The position numbers were made by a program, and so were the translations under genes. The notes beneath the pieces were generated by a model that worked only from the letters and a program-made list of their open reading frames with translations, made no database searches and had not been told where the DNA came from. A stretch of 64,000 nucleotides of DNA from JBEKCD01 sp050015055 (GTDB lineage Archaea; Thermoproteota; Bathyarchaeia; Bathyarchaeales; Bathycorpusculaceae), in NCBI GenBank assembly GCA_050015055.1, contig JBEKCD010000005.1:191115-255114 (forward strand). Direction: 5' to 3'. The number at the start of each line of letters is the position of its first letter. The stretch's first letter is position 1. Shown here piece by piece: positions 25,859-33,438 of the stretch.

Positions 25859-25936
25859 CAAATCCTTCTGCTCAGCCCGATGTTATCACTCCCATATTTA
25901 CGTTTGTCCTTAAATAGTTGCCTACAACCATAGACG

Positions 25937-26794
25937 TTGAAGGTGCACCGCTTGAAGCTTACTGCTCAGGCTCTAAACCTAGACTGGCCAGAAGTGGATA
26001 GGAGGGTTTGCCGTTTCATCAAAGATTATGTTGAAAGATCCAAAGCCAAAGGCGTCGTTTTGGGACTCTCAGGCGGCATTGACAGTTGCACCATAGCGGC
26101 CCTCTCGACACGAGCCCTAGGCGGCCACAACGTTCTGGGGCTCCTGCTCTTCGAGAAAGAGACGCGCAGAACCGAAGACGTCAGACATGCCGAACTTGTC
26201 GCTAAAGAATTTGGGTTCAAAACAGAAACGGTCGACATCACACCCACGTTAAAAGCCTTCTACCGTTCAACACCCATCTTCGACCAGACCGACAAACTGA
26301 ATAAAGGCAACGTAAAAGCGAGAACACGCATGATTTACATATACTACTACGCCAACAGGCTACATTTAATCGTCTGCGGAAGCTCCGACAAGTCGGAAAC
26401 GATGATGGGCTACTTCACTAAATGGGGAGATGTTGCAGCCGACATTTCGCCCATAATGGATTTGTACAAGACCCAGGTCCGAAAACTGGCCCAGTACATC
26501 GGGCTTCCCGAGGAGATAGTTGAGAAACCGTCTTCTCCAGCCTTGTGGCCAGGTCAACTCGCAGAGAATGAGCTCGGCATAAAATACGAGCAGCTCGACC
26601 TCATTCTTTTCGGACTAGAACGTTTCATGAGACCCGAGGAGATAGCATCTCAACTGCACATGGAGAAGCATTTGATCGAAGAGGTCAAGCGTAGATGGCT
26701 ATCCGCAGAACATAAGAGGCGAATGTTATTAACGGCAAAGCTTGAATATCGAACGGTCGGAGCCGATTTTAGGCTCCAGCGAAATCCGCTTTAG
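25937..26794 (+). CDS. nadE: NAD+ synthetase (ammonia-type core)
   Basis: The 285-residue protein has the N-type ATP pyrophosphatase loop VLGLSGGIDSCTIAALSTRA and the NAD synthetase segments GNVKARTRMIYIYYYANR, VCGSSDKSETMMGYFTKWGD and LYKTQVRKLAQYIGLPEEI. It amidates nicotinate adenine dinucleotide to NAD with ATP and ammonia. There is no glutaminase domain in this protein, but a nitrilase-family gene starts 14 bases downstream. The start is TTG at 25937 (or GTG at 25943), with CCTTAAATAG as a TATA element about 25 bases before it, suggesting a leaderless message. Confidence 0.93.
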   Translation: MKVHRLKLTAQALNLDWPEVDRRVCRFIKDYVERSKAKGVVLGLSGGIDSCTIAALSTRALGGHNVLGLLLFEKETRRTEDVRHAELVAKEFGFKTETVDITPTLKAFYRSTPIFDQTDKLNKGNVKARTRMIYIYYYANRLHLIVCGSSDKSETMMGYFTKWGDVAADISPIMDLYKTQVRKLAQYIGLPEEIVEKPSSPALWPGQLAENELGIKYEQLDLILFGLERFMRPEEIASQLHMEKHLIEEVKRRWLSAEHKRRMLLTAKLEYRTVGADFRLQRNPL

Positions 26795-26808
26795 AGGAAA
26801 GGATAACT

Positions 26809-27642
26809 ATGAAGGAAGTATTCAACATCGCACTCGCCCAGATAAGCTGCCAGCAAGCAGACAAAACAAAAAACCTGACGAAAATCAGGAAAACCGTGGC
26901 AAGGGCCAAGAAGCAGGGAGCAGAGCTGGTTATTTTCCCGGAGCTTTCACTCACGGGCTATGTTGTCAGAGACGAGATTTACGAGTTGGCAGAGAGAATA
27001 CCTGGACCATCAACAAAAATAATGGAAGATTTGGCGAAGAAGAACCAAATTCACCTTGTTTTTGGCATGCCGGAGATAAGCGACAAGACAGAAGCCACGC
27101 TTCACAATAGTGCCGTTCTCATAGGCCCAGAAGGCTTCATCGGAAAATATCATAAGATGTACCTTCCAACACACAGCATTTTTGAAGAGAAAAGATACTT
27201 CCGCCCCGGCTATCAAACGGCAGTGTTTGACACTGAGCTTGGAAAACTGGGCCTCATCATATGCTATGACATATACTTCCCAGAAGTAACTCGACTAACA
27301 CGTCTCAAGGGGGCCGAGTTGATTGTCTGCATTTCCGCTTCACCAGGAGTCAGGCGATCGTTCTTCGAAGTTCTCACGGTGGCCAGGGCAATTGAAAACA
27401 CGGCCTTCCTAGCCTTCGTGAACCTAGCTGGAATCCAAGATGGACTACAGTTCTGGGGAGGAAGCAGACTTGTGGGGCCCAGCGGCAGAATTCTTGTTCA
27501 AGCCAAATACGACGAGGATGACTTTGTCATGGGTGAGGTTAACTATCCTGACATAAGGTCTATCGAAGCCTTCGTCCCCACACTAAGAGACCTTAGGCCA
27601 GAGCTGTTTGAACAATTGAAGAAAAGCGCAGAAGAACTCTAG
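26809..27642 (+). CDS. Carbon-nitrogen hydrolase (nitrilase superfamily)
   Basis: This 277-residue protein has the Glu-Lys-Cys triad: E45 in LVIFPELSLTGY, K116 in GKYHKMYLP and C152 in LGLIICYDIYFPE. The family includes N-carbamoyl and omega-amidases as well as the glutaminase domain of bacterial and eukaryotic NAD synthetases. The ATG lies 14 bases after nadE, so the pair is one operon, and a role in supplying ammonia to NadE from glutamine or another amide is an attractive inference. Sequence alone does not settle the substrate. Confidence 0.88.
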   Translation: MKEVFNIALAQISCQQADKTKNLTKIRKTVARAKKQGAELVIFPELSLTGYVVRDEIYELAERIPGPSTKIMEDLAKKNQIHLVFGMPEISDKTEATLHNSAVLIGPEGFIGKYHKMYLPTHSIFEEKRYFRPGYQTAVFDTELGKLGLIICYDIYFPEVTRLTRLKGAELIVCISASPGVRRSFFEVLTVARAIENTAFLAFVNLAGIQDGLQFWGGSRLVGPSGRILVQAKYDEDDFVMGEVNYPDIRSIEAFVPTLRDLRPELFEQLKKSAEEL

Positions 27643-27649
27643 CAAAAGC

Positions 27650-28858
27650 TTATCCAAGTTTTCTGAGGGCCATTTCCATCCTGTCCAATGCCTCTTCCAG
27701 GTCTTTGTAAGCAGAGGCGTAAGACAACCTGAGATAGCCTTCACCGCAGGCGCCGAAAGCGGAGCCCGGAACCGTTAGAACACTGGCTTCTTTCACGAGG
27801 AATTCCGCAAGCTGTTCCGAAGAGATCCCTGAGCCTCTGATGTTTGGGAAAGCGTAGAAAGCACCTTTGGGAAGTTGGCACTTGAAACCTTTGATTTCAT
27901 TAAGTCTTTTATGGACAAGGTGACGTCTTCTATCGAATTCCTTTACCATTTCTTCGACGCACTCCTGTGGCCCTTTCAACGCGGCCAACGCAACGTATTG
28001 CGAAAAGGTGTCTACACACGCAACAGTGTATTGATTCACGAGCCAAAGGGGAGAAACAAGGTCTCTCGGACCGTACACGCATCCAACTCGAAGCCCAGTC
28101 ATGGCATACGTCTTCGAAAAAGAGTTAATAACTAACGTGCGTTCATGCATTTCAGGAAACGTTGCGAGGCAGTAGTGCTTCACCCCGTCGTAAACCATTT
28201 TTTCGTACACTTCATCGGATATCACAACCAAGTCACAGTCGACAGTAATTTTCGCAAGCGCAGCGACTTCATCATAGGAAAGAACCGAGCCCGTAGGATT
28301 ATTCGGGTAATTCAGTATCATCACACGTGACTTGTCCGTGATGAGTGACGTCACATCACTCATGGAAGGTCTGAAATCGTTGTCTTCACGCAAGGGGACG
28401 TGAACTGGAACCCCTCCCGCCAACAAAACACCAGGCTCATATACGACAAACCCAGGATCAGGAATCAACACCTCGTCGCCCGGGTTCAACAATCCCATCA
28501 GGGCTGTGAAAATGGCCTGCGTTCCACCCACCGTAACCAGAATCTCACAATTCGGGTCATAATTGAGCCCATAGTCGCGGTATGCCTTCTGCGCCAAAGC
28601 ATCCCGCAATTCAGGAACCCCATTTGTCGGCGCATAGTGCGTTCTGCCTTCCTTGACGGCCCGCCAACCTCCATCCAATGCGTGCGAAGGAACGCAAAAA
28701 TCGGGCTCGCCTACGCTCAAATTGAAACATACGGGCATTTCTTGAGCCAAAGCGAAGAAACGCCGTATTCCAGAGGACTTTATCAATTTCAAGCGTTCCA
28801 CGGGCTCCCAATGCGAAACCAATCCCCATTCCTCAATGCTCATTGTGTCGACCAACAT
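27650..28858 (-). CDS. Class I/II PLP aminotransferase
   Basis: A fold-type I aminotransferase: LSVGEPDFCVPSHAL, ILVTVGGTQAIFTALMGLL, MILNYPNNPTGSVLSYDE, VISDEVYEKMVYDG, INSFSKTYAMTGLRVGCVYG with the catalytic lysine, and YLRLSYASAYKDLEEALDR near the C-terminus with the substrate arginine. It belongs to the aspartate/alanine/aromatic aminotransferase branch of archaea. I chose ATG at 28858 (402 residues), with GGAGAT upstream. It is convergent with the nitrilase gene, with a 7-base gap. Confidence 0.9.
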   Translation of the reverse strand: MLVDTMSIEEWGLVSHWEPVERLKLIKSSGIRRFFALAQEMPVCFNLSVGEPDFCVPSHALDGGWRAVKEGRTHYAPTNGVPELRDALAQKAYRDYGLNYDPNCEILVTVGGTQAIFTALMGLLNPGDEVLIPDPGFVVYEPGVLLAGGVPVHVPLREDNDFRPSMSDVTSLITDKSRVMILNYPNNPTGSVLSYDEVAALAKITVDCDLVVISDEVYEKMVYDGVKHYCLATFPEMHERTLVINSFSKTYAMTGLRVGCVYGPRDLVSPLWLVNQYTVACVDTFSQYVALAALKGPQECVEEMVKEFDRRRHLVHKRLNEIKGFKCQLPKGAFYAFPNIRGSGISSEQLAEFLVKEASVLTVPGSAFGACGEGYLRLSYASAYKDLEEALDRMEMALRKLG

Positions 28859-28969
28859 AAAAATCTTGCATCTCCAAAACAACCCTTAGACTCGTCGGAA
28901 GCGGCACCCTTAAAAGCGCACCCAGTATACAAAAGCGTATCCATTTAGCAACGCCCTAGAGGGAAGACT

Positions 28970-29449
28970 TTGAAGCTAAAAGACAGCGTACAATCCTGGC
29001 TAACAGGCTCCATAAACGACCCCATTGTCAAAATAATCGCTAAGAACAGCCATTTAACAAAAACCCAGCTTGAAACACTGCTAATAGACATCCTATCCGA
29101 AAATATCGCGGGCAAACCGCTAAAATACGACGAAAAGGCCAGCTTGAGACTAACGAAGGCTAAAATAAGCCGCGGCGCCTTTAACAGGACTCTACGCCAG
29201 GCTAAAGAAAACGTCATAAAATCCATCTATACGGTCCTACTGCTAGGGTACTTAGGAGTCTTCGAAAGCACAACTCTCGATCCCTACCTCGAAATCGCGA
29301 ACAAACTGCACGAGTACCTCGAGGCGTACAAAGACATCCCGAACAAGGGCGAGGAGCTAGGCGACCATCTAAAAGTCATAGAAATAATAAGAGAACAGCT
29401 CGAATCAAGCCTAAAACAGCTCTCAAGTCCATCAGAAACCGTTTCGTGA
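28970..29449 (+). CDS. Helical archaeal hypothetical protein
   Basis: The 159-residue protein is predominantly alpha-helical and charged, beginning MKLKDSVQSWLTGSINDP. Residues 25-95 alternate Leu-rich helices (LTKTQLETLLIDILSE, SRGAFNRTLRQAKENVI). A mildly hydrophobic SIYTVLLLGYLGVF segment at about 86-100 is probably a buried helix. TTG start preceded by GAGGGAAG. I do not recognise a characterised family. It lies upstream of a repeat-rich regulatory region and may be transcribed with the next gene. Confidence 0.6.
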   Translation: MKLKDSVQSWLTGSINDPIVKIIAKNSHLTKTQLETLLIDILSENIAGKPLKYDEKASLRLTKAKISRGAFNRTLRQAKENVIKSIYTVLLLGYLGVFESTTLDPYLEIANKLHEYLEAYKDIPNKGEELGDHLKVIEIIREQLESSLKQLSSPSETVS

Positions 29450-29735
29450 CGTCACAAGTCACACCTTCAAACGCGGTTGTGCAGGTCATACAACATCTAA
29501 TAAGACAGGACACAATACGAGGCCGCAAACCTGAAAAGGACCGCAAATTCGAGTTATACAGCAACCTACGCAGAGCACAACATCCTTCAACATTTATCAT
29601 CCAAACTGTGACGTGTGACGTCATGAGGGCTCTGGCTGATGGTGATCACCATAATCCTTAAATTCTGAATGGTAAACTTGTGATGTGTGACGCAACATGT
29701 GTGAATCACAAACAATCACAGAACAATCACAGAGG
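29440..29735 (+). promoter_or_regulatory. TGTGA/TCACA repeat operator region
   Basis: The 290 bases before the membrane-anchored regulator contain the perfect palindromes GTGACGTCAC (29446-29455) and GGTGATCACC (29641-29650), the compound site TGTGACGTGTGACGTCA (29608-29624), and from 29678 to 29732 a dense run of TGTGA and TCACA, ending in two direct copies of AACAATCACAG. The cluster overlaps the expected start of transcription of the gene at 29744 and probably binds a dimeric regulator, possibly that gene's own product. A short GTG frame here has poor coding character. Confidence 0.55.
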
Positions 29736-29743
29736 CGTGCTAG

Positions 29744-30451
29744 TTGCCGGATCCCTTGCTTGTCCTTCTGAGCATACTACTCGGTACGACCATTGTTGCG
29801 GCAGTCGAATACTATAGGCAGCTCCGCAGGGCGCAAAGAGAGTATGAGAAGGCCAGAGGCGCCGTTGAGGACATAGTTCTGAGCTTTAACAGGCAACTCA
29901 AACATGAAGCCAGCAAGCTGGAAGCTCTCGGATACAAAATTGAAGCTGCCGCGTCGAGGACTGAGGGTGCTACGAGAAAATCAGAGGAACTTGACGGAAT
30001 GATGAGGGCTCTCGAAAGCAAAGTTGCCGCCGATTCAGAGGACAGAAAAGGCATTTCCACGCGCCTGATCGAGGTTGAAAAGAGAACATCTGATTTTGTT
30101 GCATCACAAGAGGCGATTACCTCCAAGATCGCCAGTCTGGAGGAACAGGCCAGCCAGTTCAAGATAGCGCCTGAAACGCATTTTGAAGGTGTAATACCAT
30201 TAAAGAGGGAGAAAGCCATGGCCCAGTTGACCGACACTGAAGTAGCGGTGTTGGAATTGCTAGTTTCTGAGGGTGCCAAGACTGCGCCTGAAATCAAGGA
30301 AAGAGTCAAACTCAGTCGGGAACATACGGCCAGACTGATGAAAAAGCTTTACGAAGGAGGATATTTGGAAAGGGAGACTCAGAAGATTCCATTTAAGTAC
30401 AGTGTCAAGAAAGAGATGGAGAAGCTTCTGAAGAAAAGCGAAGCAACATGA
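29744..30451 (+). CDS. Membrane-anchored coiled-coil winged-helix regulator
   Basis: The 235-residue protein has an N-terminal transmembrane helix (PLLVLLSILLGTTIVAAVEY), a long coiled coil from about 25 to 145 (for example RQLRRAQREYEKARGAVEDI and KRTSDFVASQEAITSKIA), and a C-terminal MarR-like winged helix from about 160 to 230 (LTDTEVAVLELLVSEGAKTA, SREHTARLMKKLYEGGYLER). The layout puts a DNA-binding domain on a stalk at the membrane. TTG start. It lies 1.3 kb from the Orc1/Cdc6 gene beside the probable origin. A role in tethering DNA or in regulation is inference. Confidence 0.72.
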   Translation: MPDPLLVLLSILLGTTIVAAVEYYRQLRRAQREYEKARGAVEDIVLSFNRQLKHEASKLEALGYKIEAAASRTEGATRKSEELDGMMRALESKVAADSEDRKGISTRLIEVEKRTSDFVASQEAITSKIASLEEQASQFKIAPETHFEGVIPLKREKAMAQLTDTEVAVLELLVSEGAKTAPEIKERVKLSREHTARLMKKLYEGGYLERETQKIPFKYSVKKEMEKLLKKSEAT

Positions 30452-30551
30452 TCGGTACTGTGCCCCAGAATGAAGTGCTGCAGGTAAAACAAGTGGCGCT
30501 TGCTGATTCGCGCGAGCACGCGTGTCTGCAAATGAGTTCACTCGAGTCGCA

Positions 30552-30980
30552 TCATGTAACTTTCTGTTTTATAGTTGCTTGCGGAACACCTTGCGTCGCT
30601 TTATACCTCAAATTGTTGGATGCCCCCGTTCTCAGGATGATCCCTTTCGCTGCCAATCTGGACAAGTATGTGGACACTGTGCTGAGGCTTATGGGTTCTT
30701 TTAGCTCTTGCTCATACACGGATTGAACCTCCAGCGAGGAAAACCAGACAGCCGGAAAGTGTCTCTGGACGATGACCCGCACCTTGTCGTACTTCGATAG
30801 CTCGTTACCGGGGGCTGTATACCCAGTCCCTTGGTTGCCACCTCCAGGCATTCCGCCAAGCAATTCCACAAGGTCCAAGAGGCGCAAAGCCTTGTCTCTG
30901 GTCACTTGCCCCTCGAAACTTATCGAGTAGCGATTGCCCTCAGTATCGAACATATCCACGCGTACTTTCCTCGCCGGCAT
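30552..30980 (-). CDS. Winged-helix protein beside the replication origin
   Basis: Beginning MPARKVRVDMFDTEGNRYSI, this 142-residue protein has an N-terminal beta-rich part (SISFEGQVTRDKALRLLDLV), a Gly/Asn linker around residue 60 and a C-terminal winged helix (QSVYEQELKEPISLSTVSTY, LSRLAAKGIILRTG). ATG at 30980 is preferred because AAGGTG lies about ten bases upstream. It faces the origin region divergently from orc1. The family is seen in archaea but I cannot name a function; origin-proximal DNA binding is plausible. Confidence 0.65.
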   Translation of the reverse strand: MPARKVRVDMFDTEGNRYSISFEGQVTRDKALRLLDLVELLGGMPGGGNQGTGYTAPGNELSKYDKVRVIVQRHFPAVWFSSLEVQSVYEQELKEPISLSTVSTYLSRLAAKGIILRTGASNNLRYKATQGVPQATIKQKVT

Positions 30981-31180
30981 GAACAGTATGCACCTTAAGG
31001 TGGTGTTCACAACTTTACAGTTCACACGTTATAGGTGTTACGGTGAAGCGCATTATGGGAAGAAACAGTCAAAGAGGAGGAAACTTGGAATAGAGTCCGA
31101 TTCGCAGTTTCTTTGGTGTTACAAGCTTCACATGGTTGTAGAAGGACTGGAACTGGCTGAGCCTGGCGCGGATGTGATTC

Positions 31181-31202
31181 TGCAGTAGAAACTGTGGGGT
31201 GG
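31181..31202 (+). promoter_or_regulatory. ORB-like element 1
   Basis: Reads TGCAGTAGAAACTGTGGGG followed by TGG. The GAAAC-x-GTGGGG half matches ORB element 3 almost base for base, while the left half is degenerate. Same orientation as element 3. Confidence 0.5.
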
Positions 31203-31437
31203 TGTCTTCACAAGAAAGAGCCATAAATAAATCAATAAATTGGTCAATAAGGCTAAAAAAGAGACATTGCTAAATCAACTTCACAATGCCTTCACAAATA
31301 GTGAACGAAAGAAGCAGTAACAGAGTGTTCGTCCCTACTGTCTCATCATGCCTTGCTGAAAACGGTCAGTGAATATTTGCAGGCCTACACTGGGTTTGTG
31401 TGGAACAATCATGAATCACATTGAGTTTCTGGTGACG

Positions 31438-31463
31438 GCCACCCCTTGGTTTCCATTGGAATG
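31438..31463 (-). promoter_or_regulatory. ORB-like element 2 (inverted)
   Basis: On the minus strand this reads ATTCCAATGGAAACCAAGGG followed by GTGG. It has the complete dyad (TTCCA/TGGAA) and the G-rich tail of the archaeal origin recognition box, in the orientation opposite to elements 1 and 3. It is the best of the three. Confidence 0.65.
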
Positions 31464-31618
31464 CAGTATCAAGTTTAGCAGGTACTTTGTCCAGCAACTT
31501 TTTCGATTGTGTATCTAAAATCTTTAACAGTGATCATTATAACAGTTTCAGGATAGTTACCATTCAGAGTATATTCCCCAGAGAGGAAGGAATCAGCATT
31601 ATTCTAAGAATTAATAGA

Positions 31619-31640
31619 GTTCCAGCGGAAATTGTGGGGC
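31619..31640 (+). promoter_or_regulatory. ORB-like element 3
   Basis: Reads GTTCCAGCGGAAATTGTGGG followed by GC, with both the TTCCA...GGAAA dyad and the G-tract. It lies 150 bases before the orc1 start, separated from element 2 by an AT-rich stretch. Confidence 0.65.
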
Positions 31641-31788
31641 CTGTGTATGTTTGAAATGAGCAACGTCACGGTGAGCCTACTCTTCTTTTAGGATTGTGGT
31701 GTTGTGCATTTAGTTTTCTGTACGACATAGCTTATCCCTCTGCACAGGAAAGGGAGGTGTTGCCTTTGAAATTTCGGGAGGGGTTGGG

Positions 31789-33030
31789 ATGAGTGACGTT
31801 GATGCTCTTGATGATGTTTTCGAGAGGTTTGTAAGTAACGTGCGGATATTCAAGGACCGGGAAGTGTTGCGCCACGACTATATCCCTGATAAGCTGCCTC
31901 ACAGGGGCGAACAGATTAAACGACTTGGCGAAACTGTGGCTCCCGTGCTTAAAGGCGCTAGGAGTTCCAACCTCTTTATTTATGGAAAAACCGGCACGGG
32001 CAAGACAGCCGTCACAAGGTATGTGCTAAGCCACCTTGAATTCAGGGCTAAGGAGTTCAACGCTCCCGTAAAGTTCTGCTACGTCAATTGTCGCATGGCT
32101 GGATCCGAGTATCGTGTCTTCGCTAGTCTGTGTCAAAGTCTGGGCGTGTCTATTCCTTTCACGGGGTTGTCTGTAGGTGAGGTCTTCGACAGACTCAGGG
32201 CCGGGCTCGACGTTTCAAGGGTAATCTTCATCATCGTGCTAGACGAGGCCGATGCGCTCGTGAAATCACGCGGCGATCGCCTTCTCTACGAGTTAACGAG
32301 GATAAATGAGACCCTGGACAAGAGCAAGGTAACCCTCATTGGCATTTCGAACGACCTTCGGTTCAAAGAGTTTCTTGACCCAAGAGTGCTCAGCTCACTC
32401 AGTGAAGAGGAGATTGTCTTCAGGCCTTACGACGCGAGCGAACTGAGGAATATCCTTTCGGAACGTGCGAGGACGGCTTTCTGCGACAACGCGCTGTCCG
32501 ATGCTGCTCTCGGTCTCTGCGCTGCGTTGGCCGCTGCTGAACACGGGGATGCGAGGCGAGCCCTGGATCTGCTACGTGTGGCTGGCGAAGTTGCGGAACG
32601 GAAGGGGGCGGGTGTCGTTGTTGAAGAGCACGTGCGTGACGCTGAGAAACACATTGAGCATAACCGTATTTTCGAGGGTCTTCAGAATCTGACTCTGCAT
32701 TCCAAGCTCGTCGTTTTGAGCGTTTACCACTTGACTAGGACAAACGCTAACGGCGCGATTACTGGCGAGATTTCTGAAATCTATGACGAACTCTGTGCTG
32801 AACTGGGCGTCACGCCTCTCACACAACGTCGGTTGAGCACGTTGGTGAACGAGCTCGACGCCATGGGACTGGTTAACGCGAAGGTTGTGAGCATGGGAAG
32901 GTATGGTCGCACAAAGAAGATACGGTTGGAGATCCAACGCAGCACCATCAAGGACGTGTTTGCTGGCGACAGTAGGCTCGGTCGTCTAACCGATTACAGC
33001 CCGAGATGCCTCATGAAACGCCCCAACTGA
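31789..33030 (+). CDS. cdc6: Orc1/Cdc6 replication initiator
   Basis: The 413-residue AAA+ protein begins with the family hallmark IFKDREVLRHDYIPDKLPHR. Walker A is IYGKTGTGKTAVTR (residues 64-77), Walker B FIIVLDEADAL, sensor 1 is in KVTLIGISNDLRF, and a C-terminal winged helix (residues 300-390) ends KVVSMGRYGRTKKIRLEI. It binds ORB elements at the origin and loads MCM. The gene follows the origin-like region and lies next to the DP1 gene, a common archaeal arrangement. ATG at 31789 has GGGAGGGGTTGGG just upstream. Confidence 0.95.
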   Translation: MSDVDALDDVFERFVSNVRIFKDREVLRHDYIPDKLPHRGEQIKRLGETVAPVLKGARSSNLFIYGKTGTGKTAVTRYVLSHLEFRAKEFNAPVKFCYVNCRMAGSEYRVFASLCQSLGVSIPFTGLSVGEVFDRLRAGLDVSRVIFIIVLDEADALVKSRGDRLLYELTRINETLDKSKVTLIGISNDLRFKEFLDPRVLSSLSEEEIVFRPYDASELRNILSERARTAFCDNALSDAALGLCAALAAAEHGDARRALDLLRVAGEVAERKGAGVVVEEHVRDAEKHIEHNRIFEGLQNLTLHSKLVVLSVYHLTRTNANGAITGEISEIYDELCAELGVTPLTQRRLSTLVNELDAMGLVNAKVVSMGRYGRTKKIRLEIQRSTIKDVFAGDSRLGRLTDYSPRCLMKRPN

Positions 33031-33126
33031 AGCATGAAACTGAACTGAAAAGGAAATATGCTCGCGCGATTCGAATCGGAAACAGGGTGTTCATGTCTGG
33101 GAGGCTGAGGATATTGGCGCGCGCGC

Positions 33127-33315
33127 TTATGGTTTTGCCTTGGATGCTGGCTCTCCGCATGTGCCCCAGTTGCATTTTGGTACGTCGTGGATTATTATGT
33201 GTAGTCGATCGGCTGGAACACCGATGTCCTCAAACGCCTTTGTGATACCTTTGATGAGCTTTGCCTTCTGTTCCTCGTTTCTTCCTTGCCACATCTCCAC
33301 GATTACTACTGGCAT
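33127..33315 (-). CDS. 4-oxalocrotonate tautomerase-family protein
   Basis: The 62-residue protein begins MPVVIVEMWQGRNEEQKAKL. Removal of Met exposes Pro1, the general base of the tautomerase superfamily, and the beta-alpha-beta pattern with LHIIIHDVPKCNWG fits the 4-OT monomer. Such proteins form hexamers that tautomerise enols. The substrate is unknown and no degradation genes are adjacent. It is a stand-alone gene between orc1 and polB. Confidence 0.8.
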   Translation of the reverse strand: MPVVIVEMWQGRNEEQKAKLIKGITKAFEDIGVPADRLHIIIHDVPKCNWGTCGEPASKAKP

Positions 33316-33438
33316 TGTGTCACCTCTGGCTCCTTCTGGAATGGTTGAGGACTAAAATCTTTCGACCTGAACACAGGCTTTTTCTTCTAACTTGGTCTGC
33401 CATATGTCAGCAAGGCAGGAGCCGAAGAGTCTGGCTTA

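Larger units (their letters stand above)
31026..31788. other. oriC: Probable replication origin (oriC) with ORB elements
   Basis: This 763-base gene-free region directly precedes orc1/cdc6. It contains three sequences resembling the origin recognition box (A/T-TCCA-x-x-GGAAA-x4-GGGG): 31181-31202 and 31619-31640 on the plus strand, and 31438-31463 on the minus strand. AT-rich stretches lie between them (31205-31310 and 31500-31620), suitable for unwinding. Archaeal origins commonly have inverted ORB elements around an AT-rich element next to the initiator gene, which is the pattern seen here. Confidence 0.7.

Noticed and set aside
29446..29661. A 71-codon plus-strand GTG frame between the helical protein and the membrane-anchored regulator
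   Set aside because: Much of its sequence is explained by TGTGA/TCACA repeats; composition is poor and no domain is visible. Treated as regulatory DNA.
33050..33100. A second tRNA, prompted by GATTCGAATC
   Set aside because: No acceptor stem, anticodon arm or T-loop arrangement surrounds it.
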